Below, one piece after another: positions 1-8,374 of a stretch of DNA of 64,000 nucleotides. A program made the position numbers and the translations under genes. The notes under the pieces were generated by a model. That model did no database searches and was not told the DNA's origin. It saw nothing but the letters and a program-made list of their open reading frames with translations. This DNA comes from Arenicellales bacterium. Its GTDB lineage: Bacteria; Pseudomonadota; Gammaproteobacteria; Arenicellales; JAHEKD01. Position 1 is the stretch's first letter. Each line of letters starts with the position of its first letter. The stretch covers positions 99,777-163,776 of the forward strand of contig JANQSD010000022.1 in assembly GCA_028284225.1 (NCBI GenBank), given 5' to 3'.

Positions 1-2
1 TT

Positions 3-194
3 GCCGGCGATACCTGTGTGATTCTTAAGGTAACAACCGAAAACGCTCAAGCACCGGAAAATTTCCTGTCGCAACTCTACCTATTACCGGGTGTACGTGG
101 AACAAAGAGTTTCATCGCACTATCAACTTATCTTGATCGTCCTGTCCAGGCAGACATTACTGAAAACCGGCCTACCACCGGAATTAATGTTTAG
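3..194 (+). CDS. Lrp/AsnC-family transcriptional regulator, C-terminal part (5' end outside window)
   Basis: The open frame enters from the left edge and ends at a TAG at 192-194, giving 63 residues. The segment reads like the ligand-binding RAM/AsnC C-terminal domain: a strand (DTCVILKV), then a helix ending in LPGVRGTKSFIALST, the usual LPGV..T.S pattern of Lrp/AsnC proteins. The DNA-binding half lies outside the window. It is convergent with the next gene, and the two stop codons overlap. The target and effector cannot be inferred. Confidence 0.75.
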   Translation, partial: AGDTCVILKVTTENAQAPENFLSQLYLLPGVRGTKSFIALSTYLDRPVQADITENRPTTGINV

Positions 195-670
195 CGATAT
201 TTGGGTTTTTTGCGGATGTAGATGACTTTATTAACTTTAGCGATCAATTGTTGTTGTTCATCAACGATTTCAACTGGCACATCATATAAAAATTTTTCTC
301 CATTTTCGGTGTTGTGCTTAATCGTTTCCAGCATGTCATCGGTAAGTTGGTAGTTGGCATAAACAGTACCTTTGGCCGAGGCAATGTAATCAATGCTGGC
401 TCTTTTATCCCAGACGAAATATTTATTATCGAGATTGCGAATAATCATGATGGCATAAAATGCGTCGGTCATACTGTATAAACTGCCGCCGTACTGAGTG
501 CCCATGTAATTACGGTTAAACCAGCGTAATTTCATGCGTACCTGAGCCTGCCTGAAATCGTCATCAATGCGAGTGACGGAAATACCCGCCCCCCAAAAAG
601 GCGGCCACAAGTTCATGCCACGCCTGAGCCACTTAGCCTGGGTGACGATTTTCATCGGCACAAATTTCAT
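191..670 (-). CDS. DUF4442 hotdog-fold thioesterase-like protein
   Basis: A 159-residue protein with the DUF4442 pattern: a basic amphipathic N-terminus (KWLRRGMNLWPPFWGAGISV), then RWFNRNYMGTQYGGSLYSMTD, the region where hotdog-fold thioesterases place the central helix and catalytic loop. Relatives are thought to be acyl-CoA thioesterases, but this subfamily has no settled substrate, so the activity is inferred. The ATG at 670 is the first available start; a second Met (residue 6) is possible. The gene is transcribed alone and is divergent from the phosphodiesterase at 857. Confidence 0.75.
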   Translation of the reverse strand: MKFVPMKIVTQAKWLRRGMNLWPPFWGAGISVTRIDDDFRQAQVRMKLRWFNRNYMGTQYGGSLYSMTDAFYAIMIIRNLDNKYFVWDKRASIDYIASAKGTVYANYQLTDDMLETIKHNTENGEKFLYDVPVEIVDEQQQLIAKVNKVIYIRKKPKYR

Positions 671-856
671 TTTTTTAGCTGTATTTTAAAACGCGCAAAT
701 AATACCTCTATTAAGAGTAAAAATCAGAGCCAATTTGTAGGACTCAAAAAAATTTACTAATTCGATGACATATCAATGCCACTTAAAATTTGAATCTGGT
801 TGGACAAACTAATCCGATCGTTGTTTAATTCCGCTCAACAGATATTGGGTAGCTAA

Positions 857-1660
857 ATGAAAGTAATCTGGTTGAGTGACATGCATCTTAACGCTAACGG
901 TGATTTAGTTTTTGGTTATGATGCGGCGAAGCGATTAGAACTGGCTGTGAATTACATCAAACACAATCATGCAGATGCCAGCTACTGTGTTTTGTCGGGA
1001 GATTTAGCTGATGATGGAGCTGCCGTCAGCTATCGATTAATCCGGGGCATGACCGCTGATTTACCCATGCCCATTTTGTCCATTCCAGGCAATCATGATG
1101 ATCGGGATGTCATGAGGCAAGAGCTCTGGTTTCCGAATGCTATAGACGATACCTTTCTACAATATTCAATTGAGCAGCAAAATTGCCGATTAATCATGCT
1201 GGATACCCTGCATAATGGGCATGCTGAAGGTCTGCTTTGTGAAAGCCGGCTCAACTGGTTGACTGAACAGTTGTCCAATAACACAACTGTACCCACATTT
1301 GTATTTTGTCATCATCATCCGGCACTTCTTAATCTACCTATGCAGGATAAAGAAAAATTGATAAACGGTGATGAATTTCTGGACGTTCTATCTAAGTTTG
1401 GCAACGTTAAGCATTTGTTTTTTGGTCATGTACATCGGCCCGTGAGCGGTAGTTTTGACAAGCTAGGGTTTACAGCTCTGCAATCAACCACATTGCAAGC
1501 GCCATTACCATATCCTGAGTGGACTTGGGACAATTTTGTTCCGGCAAAAGAAGCTGCAGGCCTCGGTATTATTCATTTATCCGCAAGCAGTGTAGTTGTT
1601 CAGTATCATGCTTTTTGTCGCGCAGAGGACTATTATTTTGAAGCGAAGGTTGTCGCTTAA
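857..1660 (+). CDS. CpdA/Icc-like metallophosphoesterase
   Basis: A 267-residue calcineurin-like phosphoesterase with all metal-binding motifs: D8-x-H10 (SDMHL), GD49 in SGDLADD, GNH80D, H152-H154 (CHHHP) and GH191VH193. The order and length match class III cyclic-nucleotide phosphodiesterases (CpdA/Icc), which hydrolyse cAMP or related phosphodiesters in the cytoplasm with two divalent metals. Family assignment is firm; the substrate is inferred. The DMT transporter start lies 21 bp downstream, so the two are probably co-transcribed. A PycTM-family membrane protein, a class linked to cyclic-nucleotide signalling, is encoded about 0.9 kb further on the opposite strand. Confidence 0.85.
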   Translation: MKVIWLSDMHLNANGDLVFGYDAAKRLELAVNYIKHNHADASYCVLSGDLADDGAAVSYRLIRGMTADLPMPILSIPGNHDDRDVMRQELWFPNAIDDTFLQYSIEQQNCRLIMLDTLHNGHAEGLLCESRLNWLTEQLSNNTTVPTFVFCHHHPALLNLPMQDKEKLINGDEFLDVLSKFGNVKHLFFGHVHRPVSGSFDKLGFTALQSTTLQAPLPYPEWTWDNFVPAKEAAGLGIIHLSASSVVVQYHAFCRAEDYYFEAKVVA

Positions 1661-1681
1661 TTAAGCGGCAAGGGAAAGCGT

Positions 1682-2530
1682 ATGTCATTGTCGATTATTT
1701 TGCTGGTTCTATTAGCGGCATTCTTGCACGCAAGCTGGAACGCTATGGTCAAAACCAGCGGCGATCGTTTGATCGTTATGGCATGTATCATGACGGTGGC
1801 CGGGTTATGCTCAGCTGTTTTAATTCCTTTTGTTGGTATTCCGGCCAAGGCGAGCTGGTTTTATTTATTCTTGTCGGTGGTGATTCATACTGCGTATTAT
1901 TTTTCCTTGATTGGTGCTTACACACATGGAGATTTGAGCCATGTGTATCCTTTGGCTCGAGGCGTGGCGCCTATCATGATTTTGCTGGGCGGTATTATTT
2001 TTGCCACAGAAATCCCGACTTTAAATCAATGGTTGGGTGTGGTGATTGCCTCAGCAGGAATTATGAGTTTGGCATTTGAGAAAGGATTGCCATGGAGATC
2101 TAATGACAAACGGCCATTGTTTTACGCGCTGTTAACCGGATTCTGGATAGCCAGTTATACGCTGACCGATGGCCTGGGAGTTCGGGCTTCAGAAAACCCC
2201 CTGGCTTATATTTGTTGGTTGTTCTTGCTCGAATGCTGGCCGTTGATGGTTTATACATTATATAAAAGAAAAGGTCAGGTTTTGCCGTATTTAAAATCTA
2301 ATCTGGGCATTTGCTTAGGGGGTGGAGTAGCGTCTGCGGTGGCCTATGGGATAGTAATTTACGCGCTGGGCTTAGGGTTCATGGCAGGGGTGTCAGCACT
2401 AAGAGAAACCAGTGTAGTCATTGCAACATTAATAGGAATCCTTTTATTTAAAGAAGATAATGCTGTTCGAAGAATTTGTGCGGGAGTCATCGTTGCGGCA
2501 GGCGTGATATTAATGAATTATCCATCCTAA
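1682..2530 (+). CDS. EamA/DMT-family transporter
   Basis: A 282-residue polytopic membrane protein, almost entirely hydrophobic with about ten predicted helices arranged as two EamA repeats (residues about 5-135 and 145-280). LAAFLHASWNAMVK near the N-terminus and SALRETSVVIATLIGILLFKED near the C-terminus are typical DMT signatures. The start ATG follows AAGGG at good spacing. It sits 21 bp after the phosphodiesterase gene and is convergent with the PycTM gene, whose 3' end overlaps it by 4 bp. The transported metabolite is unknown. Confidence 0.85.
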   Translation: MSLSIILLVLLAAFLHASWNAMVKTSGDRLIVMACIMTVAGLCSAVLIPFVGIPAKASWFYLFLSVVIHTAYYFSLIGAYTHGDLSHVYPLARGVAPIMILLGGIIFATEIPTLNQWLGVVIASAGIMSLAFEKGLPWRSNDKRPLFYALLTGFWIASYTLTDGLGVRASENPLAYICWLFLLECWPLMVYTLYKRKGQVLPYLKSNLGICLGGGVASAVAYGIVIYALGLGFMAGVSALRETSVVIATLIGILLFKEDNAVRRICAGVIVAAGVILMNYPS

Positions 2531-3087
2531 GTGGACATTGAAACAATACCTAAAACTACAAACACCACCACACCACTGGCCGCCAACGCATAAGCATATT
2601 TCAAGAATTTATATTTACGTTTTAATATCAATCCGGTTTGATAAATATCCCTGGCCATGTGTTGCCTGGCGGCAAGGTTGTTATCAATGTTTTCAATAAT
2701 GTAATTGACGTACTCGTTTTCTTTGTGTTGGGTGAAATGGCCAAAGAATAGAGGGTTTTCGATGGTATCGATATGACCGGGACTGACTTTTTTTGCTGAT
2801 TTGGGCATCATCACCAGCAGAGCAAAAAACAAGGCAAGCAACTCCGCCAACACAGAAAAAAACAGTATAGTGATCAGTGGTTGGCTTAGTGTTTTCAAAA
2901 ATGTGGTATTGGTAAACAACAGAGTTAGAGTTACTGCCACGATACCAATAATGACATTTGCTTTTTGATCGGCTAATGAAATCAAACCTGCTTGATTGGA
3001 GTGAGTTGAGCGTAAAACATGAATAACATCATTATCTGCTGCTATCGCACGTGCAACTTTGGCCTTGTCTTTTTCCAGGTCAGCCAT
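2527..3087 (-). CDS. PycTM/DUF5706-like membrane protein (Pycsar-effector-type)
   Basis: A 186-residue membrane protein with an N-terminal cytoplasmic helix, a hydrophobic hairpin (about 46-66 and 70-94), a cytoplasmic stretch and a third hydrophobic segment (about 166-184). Features that I recognise as PycTM/DUF5706 are D40-x-KA just before the first membrane segment, NPLFFGHF at 111-118, RDIYQTG at 146-152 and KYKFLKYAY at 158-166. In Pycsar defence, PycTM effectors damage the membrane when a cyclase makes cCMP or cUMP. No cyclase or separate nucleotide-binding domain is visible here. Its start overlaps the methyltransferase end by 8 bp, so translation is coupled. It may instead be a housekeeping member of the family. 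Confidence 0.7.
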   Translation of the reverse strand: MADLEKDKAKVARAIAADNDVIHVLRSTHSNQAGLISLADQKANVIIGIVAVTLTLLFTNTTFLKTLSQPLITILFFSVLAELLALFFALLVMMPKSAKKVSPGHIDTIENPLFFGHFTQHKENEYVNYIIENIDNNLAARQHMARDIYQTGLILKRKYKFLKYAYALAASGVVVFVVLGIVSMST

Positions 3088-3673
3088 TTTTAGCCTGACT
3101 TTTACGAACTAAAATCATCGATTCCTCATCCTCATTATTATTTAAATCATTGGTCGTTATTATCTCATTATCTTTAAAAGCGTTGATTAATTCCTGTTTA
3201 TTTAATAGATAGTCTGGGTTGAAGTCGGGTTTGCTGTTTAAGTGGTTGATATTGAATGCCTTAAAAAATAATAAGCCACTGGGCTTGAGTGCTTGCAAGT
3301 AAGAGTTAAATGCGGTTCGATCAAGGTATCTGATAACAAAAACTGCGTCAAAGGTAGCGGCCGGTAAAGGCGTGTTGCTCAAGTCAGCCTGAACGGGGAA
3401 TAGTTTTTTAGCAATCGGCTCAGATGAACGATGTTGCTTTAAAAAATTAAGGCCCTCGGTGCTAAAATCCAGGCAAACTACATCAAGACCATAGTCAGCA
3501 ATAAAAAAACTATTGCGACCGGTGCCGCAAGCAACATCAAGCGCTAAACCTGAGCTGGGGAAATGGTGAATAAGCTTGATCAGATCAGGGTCTGGGTTAT
3601 AAGCCGCATGAGTATTGCCCTGGGCATATTTTTTGTCCCAATGGATTCGATGTGCGATCGTGTCTGTGTTCAA
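3080..3673 (-). CDS. Class I SAM-dependent methyltransferase
   Basis: A 197-residue small methyltransferase. Motif I is LDVACGTGRNS (about 44-54), followed by an acidic strand end in VVCLDFS and a motif IV region FDAVFVIRYLD. The size and layout are TehB-like or Methyltransf_25-like; the substrate is unknown. The start is TTG at 3673, only 3 bp past the moeA stop, so it probably depends on reinitiation by ribosomes leaving moeA. The 3' end overlaps the PycTM-like gene by 8 bp. The moeA-methyltransferase-PycTM arrangement therefore looks like one transcript. Confidence 0.8.
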   Translation of the reverse strand: MNTDTIAHRIHWDKKYAQGNTHAAYNPDPDLIKLIHHFPSSGLALDVACGTGRNSFFIADYGLDVVCLDFSTEGLNFLKQHRSSEPIAKKLFPVQADLSNTPLPAATFDAVFVIRYLDRTAFNSYLQALKPSGLLFFKAFNINHLNSKPDFNPDYLLNKQELINAFKDNEIITTNDLNNNEDEESMILVRKSQAKNG

Positions 3674-3676
3674 GAT

Positions 3677-4942
3677 TTACATCAATCCAAAAAAAGGTTC
3701 GACTTCCACCATGTTGCCGGCTGCCACACCGTCGCAGTCGTCAGGCAAAACAATAAAACAGTCACCCCTGCTCATGGAGCTTAGAATTCCCGAACCTTGT
3801 TGGCCGGTTGATTCGACTTTTAATATATCGTCATCATAAAACAGTCGGCCGCGCTGGTATTCAGTGCGACCTGGGCGTTTCTTTAATTCTGATACACAAG
3901 GCACTAAAAAACGTTTGGGTCTGGTATCAGTTTCACCCATAAGGCGTTTTAATGCGGGCAGTACAAATTGATAAAATGTGACCATGACAGAAACGGGATT
4001 GCCTGGCAAGCCGAAGAAAATTGCATCTTCTAATGTGCCGAACGACAGTGGTCGCCCAGGTTTCATGGCCAGTTTCCAAAAACTGACCTCTCCCAGTTGG
4101 TTTAATGTCGTGCGAACATAATCGGCTTCCCCTACAGAAGCACCGCCTGAGACAATGACAGCATCGGTATGTTGTGCCGCTTGCTTGAATGTTTTGGCCG
4201 TTAATTCAGGGTCATCGCCAATGATTCCCAAATCCAGAATATCAACATTCAAACTGGCCAACATGGAATTCAGGGTATAGCGGTTGGAATCATAAACCTC
4301 GCCATGTTCTAACGCTTGCCCAAGCGGCTTTACCTCATCGCCGGTGGCAAAAAAAGCTATTGTGGGTTTTTTATAAACCTCAATTTGGGCTACGCCCAGG
4401 GAGGCCAGTAAGCCTATGTCGGCAGAATTCAGTCGTCGTCCGGTTTGAAGCGCTACATCACCTTGTTTAAGGCTCTCACCGGCATAACGCACATGCTGCC
4501 CTTGCTTGTGGTTGCTATCAACTTTAATCTGCTGGTGGGAAATTATCTCGGTATCTTCCTGCATGATGACTGTATCGGCACCGTCAGGCATAACGGCGCC
4601 TGTCATAATACGAACAGCCTGTCCGGGCTCGAGCCGACCTTCGTATGCATGCCCGGCAAAGGCTTTGCCGACTAAAGCAAGCTTGGTTACCGGGTTTTCA
4701 ATAATGTCTTCAAAACGTACCGCATAGCCGTCCATTGCCGAGTTGGTATGGTTCGGCACATTCACCGGTGAAAGTACATTAGAGGCCAGCACACGATTTA
4801 ACGAAGCGATTAAATCAACCTGCTCGGTTATAGTTATTGGAGCAACAATCTGTTGGATACGAGCGAGTGCTTCAGCGACGGGCAAGGAGTTTGGGTCGAA
4901 ATCAGATTCGCAGCTAGGATCACGTATGACAGTTTCGCTCAT
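3677..4942 (-). CDS. moeA: Molybdopterin molybdenumtransferase MoeA
   Basis: A 421-residue full-length MoeA that inserts molybdate into adenylylated molybdopterin in the last step of Moco synthesis. Domains in order: the N-terminal MoeA lid/dimer domain with AMDGYAVR, the MoCF-like molybdopterin-binding domain with VSGGASVGEADY (about 263-274) and MKPGRPLSFG, then FGLPGNPVSVMVTF and the small C-terminal beta domain. The ATG at 4942 has AGAGG upstream. moaC lies upstream on the same strand; 3 bp downstream starts a methyltransferase. A degenerate half-copy of a dispersed GC-rich repeat sits between moaC and moeA. Confidence 0.95.
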   Translation of the reverse strand: MSETVIRDPSCESDFDPNSLPVAEALARIQQIVAPITITEQVDLIASLNRVLASNVLSPVNVPNHTNSAMDGYAVRFEDIIENPVTKLALVGKAFAGHAYEGRLEPGQAVRIMTGAVMPDGADTVIMQEDTEIISHQQIKVDSNHKQGQHVRYAGESLKQGDVALQTGRRLNSADIGLLASLGVAQIEVYKKPTIAFFATGDEVKPLGQALEHGEVYDSNRYTLNSMLASLNVDILDLGIIGDDPELTAKTFKQAAQHTDAVIVSGGASVGEADYVRTTLNQLGEVSFWKLAMKPGRPLSFGTLEDAIFFGLPGNPVSVMVTFYQFVLPALKRLMGETDTRPKRFLVPCVSELKKRPGRTEYQRGRLFYDDDILKVESTGQQGSGILSSMSRGDCFIVLPDDCDGVAAGNMVEVEPFFGLM

Positions 4943-4963
4943 AGGGTGAAACCTCTTGATTTT

Positions 4964-5001
4964 GAAATCACCCCACCTAACCTTCCCTGAAAGGAGATGA
5001 A
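4964..5001. repeat. Degenerate half-copy of the CCCCCTC...GAGGGGG repeat (family B)
   Basis: This stretch between moaC and moeA reads TCACCCCACCTAACCTTCCC followed by TGAAAGGAGATGA. It matches the reverse complement of the right half of the repeat at 39094-39164, with several substitutions. Only one half is recognisable. Confidence 0.5.
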
Positions 5002-5063
5002 AAATAGGACATTCACCATAATTCGATCTAAAACTCTGTTCAAAGCAGCGACTAACTCAATCA

Positions 5064-5537
5064 TTATCGTTTCCAATCTCCAGATTTCCCGCCTGATTTT
5101 TCCATCAGTTGAATGTCACTAATCACCATGCCACGATCAACCGCTTTACACATATCGTAAATGGTTAGCAATGCCGCATTCACTGCAGTTAGGGCTTCCA
5201 TTTCTACACCGGTTCGTTCAGCCGTTTTAGTAACAACTATGCATTTAACTCTAGAACCCGGCTTATCGATTTCAAAATCAACACTAACCTTGGTCAGCAT
5301 AATAGGATGGCACAATGGAATGAGTTCCGAGGTTTTTTTTGCTGCCATGATGCCGGCAATTCGCGCAATACCCAACACATCCCCCTTTTTATGTTTTGCT
5401 TCAGTGATTTGGTCCAGGGTTTCAGCCCGCATACTAATTCGCCCTTCAGCCAGGGCCATGCGATGGCTAATGTCTTTTTCGCTGACATCAACCATGTGGG
5501 CTTTGCCGTCGCTATCAAAATGAGTAAGTTTAGTCAT
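5064..5537 (-). CDS. moaC: Cyclic pyranopterin monophosphate synthase MoaC
   Basis: A 157-residue protein of normal MoaC length. It converts the MoaA product (3',8-cyclo-GTP) to cyclic pyranopterin monophosphate in molybdenum-cofactor synthesis. Visible signatures are the N-terminal [14 protein letters not shown], the [10 protein letters not shown] loop carrying the active-site His, [20 protein letters not shown] and the C-terminal [11 protein letters not shown]. The ATG at 5537 gives the expected N-terminus. moeA follows on the same strand about 120 bp downstream. moaA, moaD and moaE are not in the window. Confidence 0.95.
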   Translation of the reverse strand: MTKLTHFDSDGKAHMVDVSEKDISHRMALAEGRISMRAETLDQITEAKHKKGDVLGIARIAGIMAAKKTSELIPLCHPIMLTKVSVDFEIDKPGSRVKCIVVTKTAERTGVEMEALTAVNAALLTIYDMCKAVDRGMVISDIQLMEKSGGKSGDWKR

Positions 5538-5660
5538 GAGTTAACTATTTGTCTCTAAGACTGGTAATAATAGCTGGAAAACCTGTTAAGCGAAAACTCG
5601 TTTGTCAGTAATCAGGTGAATTGTTAATATCCATGATTTGCATAAATAGCTGCAGTCATC

Positions 5661-5867
5661 ATGGCCGATCAATCTAAATCAGTCAAACGACTTGAGAAAA
5701 AATGCCAACTTTGGGGCTGGATGCTGTTTGTTATTTCTGCACTATTTTTTATTGCTACCAGCTTACGGTCAGGTGACATACTTGGTTTTTTAGGCGGGCT
5801 GTTCTTTTTAATCGCCTGTATCGTATTTTTAATCCCGTTTTTTAAATCGAGCCCTGAATCAAATTGA
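5661..5867 (+). CDS. Small two-helix membrane protein, unknown function
   Basis: A 68-residue protein. A charged N-terminus (residues 1-15, Lys-rich) is followed by two hydrophobic segments (about 17-33 and 42-62) joined by a short loop containing a Gly-rich turn, so it should be a small inner-membrane hairpin. I recognise no named family. It lies 35 bp before the DUF6489 gene in the same direction and may be co-transcribed with it. Confidence 0.5.
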   Translation: MADQSKSVKRLEKKCQLWGWMLFVISALFFIATSLRSGDILGFLGGLFFLIACIVFLIPFFKSSPESN

Positions 5868-5902
5868 TGCTATAGTGACGTTTTCTAATGTAAATAAACG
5901 AC

Positions 5903-6154
5903 ATGAAAGTCAAAATCGAAATTGATCTTAAACCTGAAGAAGCCCGTAAATTAATGGGTTTGCCAGAAGTCGAAAAAATGCAAAAGGATTTAATGGATCA
6001 AATTAAAGATAAGATGCAAGAAGAAATTAATACCATGACAGATCCACAAGCCTTTATGGAGCGCTATTTACCTTTAGGTATGCAAGGCCTCGAGCAGTTC
6101 CAAAAAATGATGACAGAGTTTGCGTCACTTGGTACTAAAAAGAGTAAGGATTAG
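5903..6154 (+). CDS. DUF6489-family small helical protein
   Basis: An 83-residue acidic/basic helical protein with high Lys, Glu and Met content and no membrane segment. The pattern MKVKIEIDLKPEEARKLMGL, then MQEEINTMTD and a C-terminal LEQFQKMM, matches what I know as DUF6489, a family of poly-3-hydroxybutyrate-synthase-subunit-like helical proteins (phasin/PhaE-like). Function is not established. The methyltransferase start follows by 17 bp. Confidence 0.65.
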   Translation: MKVKIEIDLKPEEARKLMGLPEVEKMQKDLMDQIKDKMQEEINTMTDPQAFMERYLPLGMQGLEQFQKMMTEFASLGTKKSKD

Positions 6155-6171
6155 CACAAGTTTTTGTTGTC

Positions 6172-6930
6172 GTGGATTACGATCATTCTGATATTCCCTC
6201 GGCTTATGATGCAGGTCGTGAGATCAGTCAACATAAAAAGCATCAAGCGCTTAAATTCTTTGCTGAAAATTTACCTGTAGATGAGATCACTAATATCGTT
6301 GATCTGGGTTGTGGAACCGGGCGTTTTTCAGGAGCATTGACTGAGTATTTTGATGCCAGCGTAGTCGGCATCGACCCGTCGGAAAAGATGCTGGCCAAGG
6401 CCAGCGCCAAATACAATGGTGAAACGATTCGCTTCGAGCAAGCCGGTGCAGAGCGTCTACCTCTTGTTGAAAATTCAGCTGACATGATTTTCATGTCGAT
6501 GGTGCTTCATCATTTGCTAAATCCAAAGCAAACAGCACGTGAGTGTTATCGAATCCTGAAAAAGGATGCAACGGTTTGCATCAGAAATACATTTATAAAT
6601 GAAATTTCAACTTATCCCTACCTGGACATATTTCCATCTATTCGTTCAATTATTGAATCTCAACTTATTTCACGTGAGCAATTAATAAACACACATCGAT
6701 CAACGGGCTTTGAACTATTGGCTCATCAAACTGCATGGGAGGAAATTTCACCTAGCTGGCAGGCTTTTGCCGATAAAATAGCCCTTAAAGCAGATTCCTT
6801 TGTCGCCAGACTCGATGATAAAGAATTTCAATCCGGTTTGTTTGCACTACAAAATAAAGCTCAAGATGATGATAATGAATCTCCAGTTGGTTTGAATGTG
6901 GATTCATTTATATTTAAAAAATGTAAGTGA
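6172..6930 (+). CDS. Class I SAM-dependent methyltransferase
   Basis: A 252-residue methyltransferase. Motif I is VDLGCGTGRFSGAL (about 43-56), motif II ends in GIDPSEKML, and the post-motif region SADMIFMSMVLHHLLNP fits the Methyltransf_11/25 (UbiE/BioC-like) fold. The C-terminal 100 residues are helical with no recognised domain. The start is GTG at 6172, shortly after the DUF6489 stop; no other start precedes the conserved core. The substrate is unknown. It is convergent with the GST at 6947 with a 16 bp gap. Confidence 0.8.
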   Translation: MDYDHSDIPSAYDAGREISQHKKHQALKFFAENLPVDEITNIVDLGCGTGRFSGALTEYFDASVVGIDPSEKMLAKASAKYNGETIRFEQAGAERLPLVENSADMIFMSMVLHHLLNPKQTARECYRILKKDATVCIRNTFINEISTYPYLDIFPSIRSIIESQLISREQLINTHRSTGFELLAHQTAWEEISPSWQAFADKIALKADSFVARLDDKEFQSGLFALQNKAQDDDNESPVGLNVDSFIFKKCK

Positions 6931-6946
6931 AAATGAGAAGTTACTC

Positions 6947-7642
6947 TCAACCACAACACGTTTCGCTAATCTTATTCGCAACGGTACAGTTTCTTCTTGA
7001 GCCTAAATAAGTGCTGTCAGACAAATAAAATCCGATGAAGTTATCTTCGAAATCTTTAGCAACTGATTTTTCAGCTAGTCCGGTTCGCAGTAATTCGAAT
7101 TGCCATTTTTTGACATTGGGATAGTCTTTAAGAAAGTCGTGGCAAGAATGCCTTTTAATTATCTCAGCTCGATGAAGCAAGGGTAGCCAGGCAATATCAA
7201 CATTACTTATTGGTTGGCCCTTAAAATAAGGCTCATCACCCAATTTTTTTTCCGCCTTTGTAAATAACCGGTTCAGTTTTTCGGCTCGTTGTACCAATGT
7301 TTGTTTGTCGGGGCTTCGCTGTGCGCTACATTGAATTAGATAATGCTTGCTGGCCTGGTAACTCCAGGCCCGATCTTGCGCACGCTGCTCGGGTGTCAGA
7401 TTTTGTTCTAAGGGAGGACTAATTTCATCAATGTATTCGACAATCGCATCGGATTCAAATAAAGCGTGGCCTGAATCGGTAATTAAAACAGGAACCTGGC
7501 CATTGGGGGATAAATCCAGGAACCACTGTGGTTTATCGTTCAGACTGATGTAGTCAATTTCGTAAGGAATACTTTTGGCTTCAAGTAACGCAGTTACGCG
7601 CTGTACAAAAGGGCAGATTTTAAAACTGATTACTTTGATCAT
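6947..7642 (-). CDS. Glutathione S-transferase family protein
   Basis: A 231-residue two-domain GST. The N-terminal thioredoxin-like domain carries C10-P-F (SFKICPFVQR), the Cys-type active site of omega/GrxB-like GSTs, then NGQVPVL with the cis-Pro and the FESDAIVEYI glutathione-binding Glu-Ser. The C-terminal helical domain spans about 85-210. A tail rich in basic residues and Cys (RRNCTVANKISETCCG) follows the domain. It lies 62 bp downstream of the sigZ-like gene on the same strand and could be read from the same transcript. Confidence 0.85.
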   Translation of the reverse strand: MIKVISFKICPFVQRVTALLEAKSIPYEIDYISLNDKPQWFLDLSPNGQVPVLITDSGHALFESDAIVEYIDEISPPLEQNLTPEQRAQDRAWSYQASKHYLIQCSAQRSPDKQTLVQRAEKLNRLFTKAEKKLGDEPYFKGQPISNVDIAWLPLLHRAEIIKRHSCHDFLKDYPNVKKWQFELLRTGLAEKSVAKDFEDNFIGFYLSDSTYLGSRRNCTVANKISETCCG

Positions 7643-7704
7643 TCTTTCGTCTCATGATTACTCAACCTATAAGACGAGAGTGGATTGGAAAAGACGATTA
7701 GTAT

Positions 7705-8247
7705 TTAACAATTTTTGCAGTTTTTTATTTTGGATTCGTAATCAATGACATGACCTTGCTGATCTAAGGAAAATCGGCAACAGTCTTCGAATAACTCGCG
7801 TAGTTGTTGTCTACCTTTTTGGACACGTGATTTTAATGTTGAATAACTCATGCCGTGTTTGGCTGCCCAGTCTTTTTGAGACACTCCATTTAAATCAATT
7901 GCTGTCAACAGCTCGCAAGTTTGTTTGGGTAGTGCCTTAATAAACGGTTCCACGCATCGAGACAATTCCTGTTCAATATTTTCCGCCTGATCATCGTGCT
8001 TAAGTTGATCGGGATTTAGCGTATCAAATGTTCTGTTTTTACGATAAAAATCGATAACAGTATGGTTAGCAATCTGAAATAGCCATGACTTTAGACTTGA
8101 TTTTGAATTTACAGAGTCAAGGTTTTTATAGGCTTTAATTAAAATATCCTGAAGTAAATCATCAACATCTGCTGGATTGGAGACTCTAGCCTGCAGAAAT
8201 GCTTTTAAGCTGGTTCGATACTCTGACCAGAGTTGTTCTATATCCAT
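7705..8247 (-). CDS. sigZ: SigZ-like ECF RNA polymerase sigma factor
   Basis: A 180-residue ECF sigma factor when started at ATG 8247 (MDIEQLWSEY, the standard SigZ N-terminus); a TTG at 8289 would add 14 residues that fit poorly. Region 2 contains DVDDLLQDILIKAYKNLDS and WLFQIANHTVIDFYRKNR; region 4 contains SQKDWAAKHGMSYSTLKSRV. The C-terminal tail has the SigZ-type cysteines (CCRFSLDQQGHVIDYE...CKNC), a likely thiol or metal sensor. No anti-sigma gene is adjacent; GST genes flank it on the same strand, suggesting a role in electrophile or oxidative stress. Confidence 0.85.
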   Translation of the reverse strand: MDIEQLWSEYRTSLKAFLQARVSNPADVDDLLQDILIKAYKNLDSVNSKSSLKSWLFQIANHTVIDFYRKNRTFDTLNPDQLKHDDQAENIEQELSRCVEPFIKALPKQTCELLTAIDLNGVSQKDWAAKHGMSYSTLKSRVQKGRQQLRELFEDCCRFSLDQQGHVIDYESKIKNCKNC

Positions 8248-8333
8248 TGGTAAACTGATTTTAAATTTATTTTTATAATAACCAAGCAAGCCGAGTGTGG
8301 CTAAGATTATTTTAAGACCTCGGAATAAACTTG

Positions 8334-8352
8334 TACCGGACCTGATCCGGTA
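8334..8352. repeat. 7-bp inverted repeat upstream of sigZ
   Basis: TACCGGA, a 5-nt spacer CCTGA, then TCCGGTA: a perfect hairpin between the GST stop-side and the sigZ start. It is not followed by a T-run on either strand. It could be an operator or a transcript hairpin; the function is unproven. Confidence 0.4.
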
Positions 8353-8374
8353 TCCGGGAAAATCATCTTCTTAA

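Noticed and set aside
2527..3087. A complete Pycsar defence system
   Set aside because: No adenylate/guanylate-type cyclase (PycC) is visible next to either PycTM-like gene, so a canonical system cannot be claimed.
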